DNA of 64,000 nt from Salinicola corii. GTDB taxonomy: Bacteria; Pseudomonadota; Gammaproteobacteria; Pseudomonadales; Halomonadaceae. The notes below the pieces were generated by a model. The model was not told the origin of the DNA and searched no databases. It saw only the letters and a list, made by a program, of their open reading frames with translations. The translations under genes and the position numbers were made by a program. Location of the stretch: contig NZ_VTPX01000007.1 in NCBI RefSeq assembly GCF_008298015.1, positions 62,001 to 126,000 of the forward strand, written 5' to 3'. Position 1 is the stretch's first letter. Each line of letters begins with the position of its first letter. Below, one piece after another: positions 30,979-38,947 of this stretch.

Positions 30979-31926
30979 ATGATCCATACACTCAACGCAC
31001 AGACTCACGCCTGGCTCAAGGTGTTCGCGGTCAGCGCCCGCCATCTGTCGTTCACCCGTGCGGCAGAGGAGCTCCATGTCACCACTGGCGCCGTCAGCCA
31101 GCAGATCAAGCAGTTGGAGGATCGCCTGGGCTTTCGACTGTTCAGGCGCCTGCCGCGCCAGTTGGCATTGACGGAAGAGGGCGAGCGGCTGGCGGGCGTG
31201 GTGTCGCAGGCCTATGAAGCCGTCGGGCTGGAAGTCGACCGCCTGCGCGGCGGTGTCATGAGCGGTGTGCTGCGGCTACGCTGCCTGCCCTCGTTCCTGG
31301 CCAAGTGGTTGATGCCGAGGCTGCCGCGCCTGCAGGCCCGCTTTCCCGATATCGATATGCACATCACCGCCGAGGACAGCAACCTCTCGCTGCTGGACGG
31401 CGGCTACGATTTGGCCATCGACCTCAACGACGGCCACTATCCCGGCCTTCAGACCACCTCTTTGATCGACGAGAAAATTTTTGCCGTCTGCTCGCCGCAG
31501 TTACTCAGGAGACGGCCCCCTCTCACACATCCCGAGGCCCTGGGTTACTACCCCCTGCTACACGACGTGACGGCCTGGCGTGGCAGCCACGATTATGCCG
31601 AGTGGGAACACTATCTGAAGGCGATCGGCGGCGAGCGGGTCAATGTCAGACGGGGTTACACGTTCAACCGCAACCAGTTGACGGTGGAAGCGGCGATCGC
31701 CGGCATGGGCGTGGCGATCGCCCGGCGAACGCTGATCGGCGATGAACTGGCCAGCGGACGCCTGATTGCACCGTTTGCCGGTTCCGTCGCGACCGGCAAG
31801 CGCTACGGGCTGGTCTATCAGCAAGGCGCGCTGGACGACCGTCGGGTTCAGGCAGTGCACGACTGGCTGGAGGAGGAAGCGAGACGATCCCAGGAGATCG
31901 CCCCCTCTTCCGGTTCCGTCGACTAA
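30979..31926 (+). CDS. LysR-family regulator, GcvA-like, divergent from sdaA
   Basis: Regulator of 315 residues with an N-terminal helix-turn-helix (LKVFAVSARHLSFTRAAEELHVTTGAVSQQIKQLEDRLGFRLFRRLPRQLALTEEG) of the GcvA/AmpR-like type and a substrate-binding effector domain. GcvA homologues respond to glycine and purines and sit near glycine/serine genes; placement opposite sdaA supports a role in serine or one-carbon metabolism, as inference. The intergenic stretch is 141 bases. The stop lies within the first unit of a tandem repeat. Confidence 0.85.
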   Translation: MIHTLNAQTHAWLKVFAVSARHLSFTRAAEELHVTTGAVSQQIKQLEDRLGFRLFRRLPRQLALTEEGERLAGVVSQAYEAVGLEVDRLRGGVMSGVLRLRCLPSFLAKWLMPRLPRLQARFPDIDMHITAEDSNLSLLDGGYDLAIDLNDGHYPGLQTTSLIDEKIFAVCSPQLLRRRPPLTHPEALGYYPLLHDVTAWRGSHDYAEWEHYLKAIGGERVNVRRGYTFNRNQLTVEAAIAGMGVAIARRTLIGDELASGRLIAPFAGSVATGKRYGLVYQQGALDDRRVQAVHDWLEEEARRSQEIAPSSGSVD

Positions 31927-31988
31927 GATCCTGTCGATTAAGTCCTGTCGACTAAGATCCTGTCGACCAAGGCTCTGTCGACCGAGAG
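31917..31988. repeat. Tandem ~15-bp repeat after the LysR gene
   Basis: Five consecutive units built on GTCGACTAAGATCCT: two near-identical copies, one GTCGATTAAGTCCT, one GTCGACCAAGGCTCT and a final partial GTCGACCGAG. The first unit contains the LysR stop codon. Such arrays vary in copy number by slippage. Confidence 0.75.
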
Positions 31989-32006
31989 AGGCGCGCTCGC
32001 CCGGCT

Positions 32007-33194
32007 TCAGCGAACGACGCCGCGCTCGCGCAAGGCGGCGAGACGCTCCCCCTCCACGCCCAGCGTCGCCAGCACCTCTTCGGTATGTTGCGCGAAGACC
32101 GGCGCCGGCCGCCGGATTTGCGGCGGCGTCGCCGACAGCTTGCTGGCGAAGCCGATGGTCTGCATGCGCCCGATCACGGGATGGTCGAGTTCCTGGACCA
32201 TTCCCCGCTCCCGATAGTGTGGGTCGTCCATCGCCTGGGCAAAGTCGTTGATCGGCCCCGCCGGCACGCCGGCTTCGTCGCACCGGCTCAGCCAGTGCTG
32301 CGTGTCGGCGGTGCACATCAGTTCCTCCAGCAACGACTCCAGGACATCGACGTCGCGACCGCGGTCACTGTTGGTGAGGAAGCGAGGATCCTCGGTCAAA
32401 TCAGGACGCTCCAGCACGTCGTTGCAGAACCGCTCCCAGGTGCGCTGGTTGGCGCATCCCAGCATCATGTAGCCGTCCTGGACCTTGACCGCCTGGTAAG
32501 GCGCGGACACACGGTGCCGCCATCCGGTCGGCTGCGGGACTCGCCCCTCCGCGAAGTAAGCGGCCGCTTCCCAGGTGAACCACGGCAGGCCGCACTCGGC
32601 GATCGCGACATCGACCAGTTGCCCCTCGCCGGTCTTCTGCTTGTGGATGTAGGCCGCCAGTATCGAATAGATCGCGGTGATCCCGGCCCCGATGTCGTAG
32701 ACCGCGACGCCGGTCTTCAATGGCCGCCGCCCCGGCTCGCCGGTCATCGACATCAGCCCCGTCATCCCCTGGGCGACCAGGTCGAAACCGCCCTTGCGCC
32801 GATACGGGCCGGTCTGCCCGTAGCCGGAGATCGAACAGTAGACCAGACCGGGGTTGATCTCCTTGAGCGTGTCGTAGTCGATCTTCAGCGACTGGGTCAC
32901 GCCGGGGCGATAGTTCTCTACCACGACGTCCACTTCCTTCGCCAACCGGTAGAACAGCGCCAGCCCGTCGGGCTCCTTGAGGTTGAGCGAAATGCTGCGC
33001 TTATTGCGGTTGATCTGCGCGAAACAGGTGGATTCATCATTGACGTAGGGTCCCATCTGACGGCTGTCGTCGCCGCCATTGGTCTTCTCCACCTTGATCA
33101 CGTCCGCGCCCATGTCCCCCAGCACCATGGTGCAGTATGGGCCGGCCATGATCTGCGAGATGTCGAGTACTTTCATGCCTTCCAACGGTAACAT
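32007..33194 (-). CDS. CaiB/BaiF-family (class III) CoA-transferase
   Basis: Enzyme of 395 residues that transfers CoA between acids via an aspartyl-CoA intermediate. MLPLEGMKVLDISQIMAGPYCTMVLGDMGADVIKVE is the classic N-terminus; the likely catalytic Asp is D167 in GVAVYDIGAG. QTGPYRRKGGFDLVAQGMTGLMSMTGEP and MLGCANQRTWERFC support the family. The ATG at 33194 is preceded by AGGGGGA; upstream codons are not needed. It is the last gene of the TRAP operon and probably activates the imported carboxylic acid as a CoA thioester for the crotonase encoded upstream. The substrate is unknown. Confidence 0.88.
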   Translation of the reverse strand: MLPLEGMKVLDISQIMAGPYCTMVLGDMGADVIKVEKTNGGDDSRQMGPYVNDESTCFAQINRNKRSISLNLKEPDGLALFYRLAKEVDVVVENYRPGVTQSLKIDYDTLKEINPGLVYCSISGYGQTGPYRRKGGFDLVAQGMTGLMSMTGEPGRRPLKTGVAVYDIGAGITAIYSILAAYIHKQKTGEGQLVDVAIAECGLPWFTWEAAAYFAEGRVPQPTGWRHRVSAPYQAVKVQDGYMMLGCANQRTWERFCNDVLERPDLTEDPRFLTNSDRGRDVDVLESLLEELMCTADTQHWLSRCDEAGVPAGPINDFAQAMDDPHYRERGMVQELDHPVIGRMQTIGFASKLSATPPQIRRPAPVFAQHTEEVLATLGVEGERLAALRERGVVR

Positions 33195-33264
33195 GGCGAT
33201 TCCCCCTAACGGCCTTCGAATGGCGAGCAGCACGGCTGCGAGTGGCGTGACAGGTCGGGCACGC

Positions 33265-33317
33265 ACGTTCCCACCGCGGACGGGTTCGGCATCCGCGCTT
33301 TCCGGCGTGTGGGAACG
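33265..33317 (-). promoter_or_regulatory. Nested hairpin between crotonase and CoA-transferase genes
   Basis: Outer arms CGTTCCCAC (33265-33273) and GTGGGAACG (33309-33317) are perfect 9-bp complements; inside, CGCGGA (33274-33279) pairs with TCCGCG (33291-33296). There is no T run on the minus strand, so it may be an RNA processing or stability element in the operon message. Confidence 0.5.
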
Positions 33318-33329
33318 GGGCGGCGTCGC

Positions 33330-34118
33330 CTAACGGCCCTGCCAGGTGTATGGCGTCTTGTCGACGAAACGCCTGACGGCGCCGCGAAAGTCGTCGCTGG
33401 TGTAGCAGAGCGCGATCAGGTCATCGGCGGCGTCATGCGCGGGTCGGCGCTCCTCCAGGATGCGATTGATGCAGGTCTTGGCGGCTCGCATCGTCAACGG
33501 TGCGTGGCCGGAGAGTTTCCCGGCGAGCCTTTTGGCAGCCTCGTCCAGTGCTCCACTCTCGACGACAGCGTCGATCAGGCCGATGGACGACGCCTCCTCT
33601 GCCTCGATCGTCTGCGCCAGCATCAGCACCCGTTTGGTGCGCGGGATCCCGATCAGATCGACCAGCCTCGACACGTTGGTGATCGACATGCAGTTGCCCA
33701 ACGTCCTGGCGATGGGAATCCCGAACTTGAGGCTCTCGTTGGCGCAACGGAAATCGCAGGCCAGGGCGATGGCCGCCCCTCCCCCGATGCAGTAGCCATC
33801 GAGCAGCGCCACCGTCGGCGTGGCAAGCTGTTCGAGGCCGCCGATCATGCGGTCGATCCGGCGCTCGTAGTCGATGCCATCCTCGGGTCCGTTGAACTCG
33901 GCGAACTGCTTGATATCGGTACCCGCCACGAAGGCTTCGCCACCCTCGCCGCGAAAGGCGATCAGCCTGACCTCTTCGTCCTCATCGAACTGCCGGCAGG
34001 CCTGGTGCATGGTCTCGTACATGTGCCAGGTCATCGCGTTGCGAGCCTCGGGTCGGTTGAAGCGAATCCAGCCGATCCCGCCCTCCTGGTAACAGCGGAT
34101 CTCGTCGTCTTGAATCAT
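33330..34118 (-). CDS. Enoyl-CoA hydratase/isomerase (crotonase) family protein
   Basis: Crotonase-fold protein of 262 residues. The oxyanion-hole regions are visible: GGEAFVAGTDIKQF near 60-72 and DGYCIGGGAAIALACDFR near 105-122. Where classical hydratases carry two catalytic glutamates (E...GLxPGAGGTQRL), this protein reads LKFGIPIARTLGNCMSITNVSRLVDLIG, with neither Glu evident, so the reaction may be something other than hydration of an enoyl-CoA, such as a decarboxylation or retro-Claisen step. GGAGAAGCCGCA precedes the ATG. It lies between the TRAP permease and the CoA-transferase in one operon. Confidence 0.85.
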   Translation of the reverse strand: MIQDDEIRCYQEGGIGWIRFNRPEARNAMTWHMYETMHQACRQFDEDEEVRLIAFRGEGGEAFVAGTDIKQFAEFNGPEDGIDYERRIDRMIGGLEQLATPTVALLDGYCIGGGAAIALACDFRCANESLKFGIPIARTLGNCMSITNVSRLVDLIGIPRTKRVLMLAQTIEAEEASSIGLIDAVVESGALDEAAKRLAGKLSGHAPLTMRAAKTCINRILEERRPAHDAADDLIALCYTSDDFRGAVRRFVDKTPYTWQGR

Positions 34119-34173
34119 TGCGGCTTCTCCTCGGATCGAGACATGCTCGATCCCGCAGATTCGGTGTCCCGTC

Positions 34174-35460
34174 TCAGCTGCCGTAGATCATGTGCACCAG
34201 CAGCAGCGCGAAGTCGGGGACGTAGGTATTGAACAGCAGCACGATGAACAGCACGCCGAGGAACCACAGGTTGGTTCGGGTCGTGCGCCAGATATCGGCC
34301 TTGGCGATGGAGCATGAGGCGATCAGCACGCTCGCCACCGGCGGCGTCTGCTGACCGATGGCCAGGTTGAGCGTGACGATCAGCCCGAAATGCAGCGGAT
34401 CGATCCCGACGCTGATGATCAGTGGCAACACGATCGGCACCACCAGAATGATCGCCGCCGCCGAGTGCAGGAAGACCCCCAGGATCAGGAAGATGACGTT
34501 GAGCAGCGCCAGGATCACGTACTTGTTGTCGGTGAGGCCGCTGATCGAGTTGGCCAGTTGCTGCGGCAGCTGGGACTCGGTGAGATAGAGCCCCACCAGC
34601 GCGGAGCTGGCGACCAGCAGCATCACCACCGCGGTCTGGATGCCGGCGTCCAGACAGGACTTCCATAGCGTCTTCAGCGAGAACTCGCGATAGACCACCG
34701 CGCTGATGAAGATGGCGACCACCACCGCCAACGCCGCACCTTCGGTGGCAGTGACGATGCCACCGAAGATACCGCCGAGAATGATCACGGGAATCAGCAG
34801 CGCCCAGATCGCCGCCTTGAACGACTTCCATACCCGGCTGGCCTGAAAACGGCCTTCGGACGGAAAGTTGTGCTTGCGCGCCAGGAAGTAGCAGACGATC
34901 GCCAGGCCCAGGGCGCCCAGCAGCCCCGGGAAGATACCGGCGACGAACATCTTGACCACCGACTCTCCCGACATCACCGCGTAGAGAATCATCGGGATCG
35001 AGGGCGGCAGGATGATCGCCAGGCTGGCGGCGGACGACGAGATCGCCGCGGCGAACTCCTTGGAGTAACCCCGGTTCTTCATCGCCGGAATCAGCAGACT
35101 GCCCAATGCGGATACCCCGGCCACGGCAGAGCCGGAAATTTCGGCAAAGAAGATCGACGAACCGATGGTGACCATGGCCAGGCCGCCCTTGACGAAGCCG
35201 ACCAGCGATGCCGCGAAGTCGATCAGACGCCGCGAGATGCTCGAGGCATTCATGATCGCTCCGGCAAGAATGAACAGCGGGATGGCGATCAGCGGAAAGT
35301 TGGTCGCACCCTCGAACATGGTCAGCCCGATATTGGGCAGCGCATAGACGCCGTAGCTGGAGTACACCGCGATGGCGCCGACCAGACCGAGCGCGATGGC
35401 AATGGGAACATTGAGCACGATCAATACCAGGAGTCCTGCGAACATCAGCGCCAGAATCAT
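34174..35460 (-). CDS. TRAP transporter large permease (DctM type)
   Basis: Integral membrane protein of 428 residues with about twelve hydrophobic segments, the ion-coupled channel subunit of a tripartite carboxylate importer. Typical stretches: PLIAIPLFILAGAIMNASSISRRLIDFA, FAEISGSAVAGVSALGSLLIPAMKNRGYSKEFAAAISSSAASLAIILPPSIPMILYAV, and GQQTPPVASVLIASCSIAKA. The ATG at 35460 overlaps the small-subunit stop (ATGA); the open frame upstream to 35697 is the overlap with dctQ. It works with dctQ and dctP just upstream. Confidence 0.93.
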   Translation of the reverse strand: MILALMFAGLLVLIVLNVPIAIALGLVGAIAVYSSYGVYALPNIGLTMFEGATNFPLIAIPLFILAGAIMNASSISRRLIDFAASLVGFVKGGLAMVTIGSSIFFAEISGSAVAGVSALGSLLIPAMKNRGYSKEFAAAISSSAASLAIILPPSIPMILYAVMSGESVVKMFVAGIFPGLLGALGLAIVCYFLARKHNFPSEGRFQASRVWKSFKAAIWALLIPVIILGGIFGGIVTATEGAALAVVVAIFISAVVYREFSLKTLWKSCLDAGIQTAVVMLLVASSALVGLYLTESQLPQQLANSISGLTDNKYVILALLNVIFLILGVFLHSAAAIILVVPIVLPLIISVGIDPLHFGLIVTLNLAIGQQTPPVASVLIASCSIAKADIWRTTRTNLWFLGVLFIVLLFNTYVPDFALLLVHMIYGS

Positions 35461-36017
35461 CGTGTCACACTCCCCGCGTCGGACTGACTTGCCATGTTCG
35501 GACTCAGGCCCACCTCCTCCAGCTCGTGATCGACGAAGCCCTCCCCGCGTGCCTGGCGGATGACTTCCGGCAGACGCAGCAGCTCGGCGATGATGAACAG
35601 GACCGAGGCGATCGGCAGCGCCGACTGGGTGAACTGCAGCGAGACGCTGGTCAGGCTGATCATGGTGGAACCGGCCAGGATCTGGACGACCTGCCACCCT
35701 GTCACCGCCAGCAGCACGAAGAAGGCGATGGTCACCGCCTCTCCCAGCAGTGCGATCGGCAGCCGTATCCTGGGCGGAAACGCATTGACGATGCTCGGAC
35801 AGGCAATGTGTGCCCCCTTGGCCGCGGCGAGCGCCGCACCGTAGTAGGTCAGCCAGGCCAGGCTGATCGAGGCCGCTTCGTCGTACCAGGTAAACGGCGA
35901 CCCCACCAGGCGCGACAGGAAACCGACGATGACGATTCCCGCCAGCGTCATCATGTTGATGACCACGATGACCTCGAGCAGGCGGCTGAAGCCATCGCGC
36001 AGCGTATTCAGGATTTT
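35457..36017 (-). CDS. TRAP transporter small permease (DctQ type)
   Basis: Four-helix membrane subunit of 186 residues that binds the large permease. LLEVIVVINMMTLAGIVIVGFLSRLVGSPFTWYDEAASISLAWLTYYGAALAAAKGAHIA is the family core. The start is judged to be GTG at 36017 (VKILNTLRDG), because AAGGAG sits six bases upstream; the GTG at 36050 would place that ribosome site inside the gene. Its stop overlaps the dctM start. dctP lies 66 bases upstream. Confidence 0.88.
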   Translation of the reverse strand, partial: KILNTLRDGFSRLLEVIVVINMMTLAGIVIVGFLSRLVGSPFTWYDEAASISLAWLTYYGAALAAAKGAHIACPSIVNAFPPRIRLPIALLGEAVTIAFFVLLAVTGWQVVQILAGSTMISLTSVSLQFTQSALPIASVLFIIAELLRLPEVIRQARGEGFVDHELEEVGLSPNMASQSDAGSVTR

Positions 36018-36083
36018 CACAGGCGGCTCCTTCGTCCGCAGCCCGGCCACGCCCCGCTTGGCGGACGCGACCGGACGCGCGAG

Positions 36084-37064
36084 TTAACTGGCGGGTTGCA
36101 GTTCACGCACCTTGTCGAGCATCTCCTGGCCCCCGTCCACATCCTTGACGAACATGTCGTAGACCGGCTTGGAAGCATCGATGAAGGCCTGACGATCGAC
36201 CTCGTTGATCTCGAGCCCGGCCTCACGCATCTTGGCGAGCGTCTCCTCGTCGAGCTTCGCGCCCTGCTCCAACGCATAGGGCTCCATCTCCACGGCCGTC
36301 TGCTGGAGCACATCACGCACGTGCTGGGGCAGCCGGTTCCAGCTCATGCCGGCGGTCACGAAGGCGGGGGTATAGATGTGATCGGAGAGCGAGAGATACT
36401 TCTGCACCTCCTGCAGGCGCGAGGCGTAGGTCTGGACCAGCGGATTTTCCTGGCCGTCCATCGCGCCCGTCTGCAGGGCGACGAACACCTCGGAAAGCGC
36501 CATCGGTGAAGGATTCGCACCGTAGCTCTTGAACATCTCGACCCGCCAGACGCCCTGCGGTACGCGCAGCTTGATTCCGGAAAGATCGGCCGGCGTGTTG
36601 ATCGGACGGACGTTGTTGGTGATCTGGCGGAAGCCGTTCTCCCAGACGCCGATGATGTGGTAGCCGCGGCCCTCGGCCACCGGGTAGAGCTGGGGTCTCA
36701 CCACCTCGTCGCGCACCTTGGCCATATGGTCGCGATCGGCGATGAGGTACGGCATTTCGAACAGCGCGAACTGGGGCGCCACGCTGCTCATCACGGTCGA
36801 GGGCAGCGCCAGATCGACGGTGCCCAACTTGAGTTTCTTCAGCAGTTCGGAGTCGCCACCGAGCTGGCTGGAGCCATAGACGACCACCTTGGCCTCGCCC
36901 GCCAGCTTCTCGTTGGCGCGCTTGGCATATTCCTGGGCCACATTGGCAAAGAGCGACCCCGGCTCGCCGACATGGGCAAACTTGACCTGGATTTCCTGAG
37001 CGCTGGCGTGGCTGACCCCGGCCAACAGCGCGAGCGCTACCAGTCCAACTTTGAGACTTTTCAT
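36084..37064 (-). CDS. TRAP transporter substrate-binding protein (DctP type)
   Basis: Periplasmic solute receptor of 326 residues. Signal peptide MKSLKVGLVALALLAGVSHASAQ, then EIQVKFAHVGEPGSLFANVAQEYAKRANEKL. GVWENGFRQITNNVRPINTPADLSGIKLRVPQ includes the conserved Arg that pairs with a ligand carboxylate, and VFVALQTGAMDGQENPLVQTYASRLQEVQKYLSLSDHIYTPAFV is diagnostic. The start ATG 37064 is preferred over the adjacent GTG 37067. It is the first gene of a five-gene operon with dctQ, dctM, a crotonase and a CoA-transferase, so the ligand is likely an organic acid degraded as a CoA ester. Confidence 0.92.
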   Translation of the reverse strand: MKSLKVGLVALALLAGVSHASAQEIQVKFAHVGEPGSLFANVAQEYAKRANEKLAGEAKVVVYGSSQLGGDSELLKKLKLGTVDLALPSTVMSSVAPQFALFEMPYLIADRDHMAKVRDEVVRPQLYPVAEGRGYHIIGVWENGFRQITNNVRPINTPADLSGIKLRVPQGVWRVEMFKSYGANPSPMALSEVFVALQTGAMDGQENPLVQTYASRLQEVQKYLSLSDHIYTPAFVTAGMSWNRLPQHVRDVLQQTAVEMEPYALEQGAKLDEETLAKMREAGLEINEVDRQAFIDASKPVYDMFVKDVDGGQEMLDKVRELQPAS

Positions 37065-37188
37065 CACTGGCGTCCTTCCGTCTTTTTGTATTGGCTCGCC
37101 TGAACGATGGGCCGAAAAAGCGCCGTCCGGATCAGGGCAACGCTCGGCCGATACCCCGCAAATGCGAGCACCTTGGGATCTTGCAATC

Positions 37189-37208
37189 GAATTATGAATT
37201 CATAATTC
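37189..37208. promoter_or_regulatory. Perfect 20-bp palindrome upstream of dctP (GntR operator candidate)
   Basis: GAATTATGAATTCATAATTC reads the same on both strands. On the minus strand TTGGTT (37220-37215) lies 18 bases before CATAAT within the palindrome, a plausible -35/-10 pair, so a bound repressor would cover the -10. The half GAATTATGAAT recurs at 38362-38372 before the HbpS-like gene. Confidence 0.65.
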
Positions 37209-37620
37209 AATTTTAACCAATCCAACATTTGTCTATTGGCGTAAAGTCTCACCACCGCCCCGGGCTCGACCATCGGCTGCGGGGAGCGGCACGAGATCGC
37301 CCGACTCGATGAATTCAGTTCGGGTTTTCGCCAGGGAGGGTGCCGACGGCGTCGGCGGCCCGCGGTCGGGACGAGGCAATGACTGCCAGGGAGGAAGTGC
37401 GGGTCGGCGGAACCGAAACAGGTGCAACCCGTGCAGGGCTGGGGGAGAAGCCGACGAGCGGCGGCAAGGCGACAACCGGCGACGGAGGGGCCGGGCCGGA
37501 TCAGGGGTCACGCGATGGTGACGATCCTCTGGCTCGAACTGGCGCTGCCGACTGCCAGTGCCGCCCTACCAGGCACGGGCAGGTTTCGCACAGCGCCCCG
37601 GAGACTGACAACGGTAAAAC
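37209..37620. other. Non-coding gap between gntR and the TRAP promoter
   Basis: About 410 GC-rich bases between the gntR stop and the dctP operator. Small open frames here have no ribosome sites or recognisable products and look like chance frames. No terminator with a T run was found. Confidence 0.4.
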
Positions 37621-38295
37621 TCAGGACGAAGCGGCACGATCGTCGTCGATCACGCCGCTCGCGGCCGCGACGACAAGCTTGTGGCGCAGGTGTTCCCGCA
37701 GAATATTACCCAGTCGCTCGCCGTCACGGTCCAGCAAGCAGTCGATCATGGCTTCATGGTCGGCCACTGCCTGCTTCCAATACTCATCGATCATGTTGGT
37801 GGAATATCGCACACGCTGAATTCGATAGCTCAGACTGCTGTGAGTCTCCCGGAGCACCTCGTTGCGAGATGCCAGCATGATCGCGTCGTGAATACGCTGA
37901 TTGAACTCGAAGTAGGGCCGAATCTCCTTGCGCTTGTAATGCGCCATCATCTGGTAATGCAGCGCCTGGATATCGGCAACCTCCTCTTCGGTGATGTAGC
38001 GGCAGGCCAGTTCCCCGGATAACCCTTCCAGGGCACCCATCACGCTGTAGGTCTCTTCCAGTGTCTGCCGGGTCAAGCGCATCACTCGCGCGCCGCGATT
38101 GGGCAGGAGTTCGACCATACCTTCGGACGCCAGGACCTTCAGCGCTTCCCGAAGTGGCGTTCGGGAAATGCCGAACTGTTCGCACAATCTTTTCTCGGGG
38201 ATACGCGCTCCGGGAAGCAGGAGACCTTCGTTGATCATGTCGCGGATACGGGCTGCCGCCTCGCCGTATAGCGTGTTCTGCTGAATCTTGATCAT
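37621..38295 (-). CDS. GntR-family regulator (FCD/FadR-type subfamily)
   Basis: Regulator of 224 residues with an N-terminal winged helix (YGEAAARIRDMINEGLLLPGARIPEKRLCEQFGISRTPLREALKVLASEGMVELLPNRGARV) and an all-helical FCD effector domain (LEETYSVMGALEGLSGELACR...FEFNQRIHDAIMLAS...VADHEAMIDCLLDRD). Such regulators usually repress catabolic genes until bound by a carboxylic acid. It sits between the TRAP/CoA operon and a divergent HbpS-like gene, and matching sites precede both, so it probably controls the whole locus. Confidence 0.88.
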   Translation of the reverse strand: MIKIQQNTLYGEAAARIRDMINEGLLLPGARIPEKRLCEQFGISRTPLREALKVLASEGMVELLPNRGARVMRLTRQTLEETYSVMGALEGLSGELACRYITEEEVADIQALHYQMMAHYKRKEIRPYFEFNQRIHDAIMLASRNEVLRETHSSLSYRIQRVRYSTNMIDEYWKQAVADHEAMIDCLLDRDGERLGNILREHLRHKLVVAAASGVIDDDRAASS

Positions 38296-38361
38296 GGGGC
38301 ACTCATGACGGGTTCGTTTGCCCTATTCTCCCAATGGCGCATGGATAGCGCCACCCAAAGT

Positions 38362-38379
38362 GAATTATGAATACAAAAC
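38362..38379. promoter_or_regulatory. Second GntR site candidate, before the HbpS-like gene
   Basis: GAATTATGAATACAAAAC matches the 20-bp palindrome at 37189-37208 exactly over its first 11 bases and partly thereafter. It lies 19 bases before the start codon at 38398, between the divergent gntR and HbpS-like genes. Confidence 0.5.
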
Positions 38380-38397
38380 AGCAAAAGGAGAACGAGC

Positions 38398-38859
38398 ATG
38401 CGCAACGTCTACCCGACTCACCAGACCTTGTCGCTGACCCAGGCCCGTCGGATCATCGATGCCGCACTGGCTCATGCGACGGCACAGGAGATGAACCCCA
38501 TCACGGTGACCGTCATGGATATCAGCGGACATCCGCTGAGCTGCGACAGAGCCGACGGCTGCGCCACGCTGCGCATGCCTGTAGCACACGGCAAGGCCAG
38601 GGCGGCACTGGGCTACGGCGTGTCCAGCGGAACCATCGGTCAGCGCAACGAGTCGCGCCCGGCGTTCCTCTCGACCGTCGCGGCGGCTTCTGGAGGAGAG
38701 TTCATTCCCGTTGCCGGGGGCGTGCTGATTCTCGACTCTCAGGAGCGCGTCATCGGCGCGGTCGGGGTCAGCGGGGATAGCTCCGAGAATGATGAGAAGG
38801 CCGCCATCGCGGGCATCGAGGCCGCCCATTTGAGCGTGGGACTCGCACCAAAAGATTAA
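38398..38859 (+). CDS. HbpS/GlcG-like (DUF336) family protein
   Basis: Small protein of 153 residues in the GlcG/HbpS family, found beside many organic-acid and diol catabolic loci and in some cases haem-binding or accessory. Seen: LTQARRIIDAALAHATAQEMNPITVTVMDISGHPLSCDRADG near 13-54, KARAALGYG, and FIPVAGGVLILDSQERVIGAVGVSGDSSENDEKAAIAGIEA at the end. AAAAGGAGAACGAGC precedes the ATG. It probably shares GntR control with the TRAP operon. The molecular role is not established for the family. Confidence 0.82.
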   Translation: MRNVYPTHQTLSLTQARRIIDAALAHATAQEMNPITVTVMDISGHPLSCDRADGCATLRMPVAHGKARAALGYGVSSGTIGQRNESRPAFLSTVAAASGGEFIPVAGGVLILDSQERVIGAVGVSGDSSENDEKAAIAGIEAAHLSVGLAPKD

Positions 38860-38885
38860 GAATTCCTTAAAAATCGGAAAACACC

Positions 38886-38899
38886 GTTTCTTAAGAAAC
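38886..38899. promoter_or_regulatory. Perfect palindrome GTTTCTTAAGAAAC
   Basis: A 14-bp perfect palindrome in an AT-rich stretch 49 bases before the membrane-protein gene; TTAAGAATTCCTTAA-like sequence also lies nearby. Operator candidate; it could also weakly terminate the HbpS-like transcript. Confidence 0.4.
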
Positions 38900-38947
38900 T
38901 TAAGCCTGATATTCTTAGCCGGCTACTAATTCTCGCAGGCATAGAAT

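Noticed and set aside
31917-31988. Possible CRISPR array
   Set aside because: Units are about 15 bp and contiguous, with no spacers and no cas genes; an ordinary tandem repeat.
37309-37880. Overlapping open frames downstream of the dctP operator
   Set aside because: Arg/Gly-rich products in GC-rich DNA without start signals, partly antisense to gntR.
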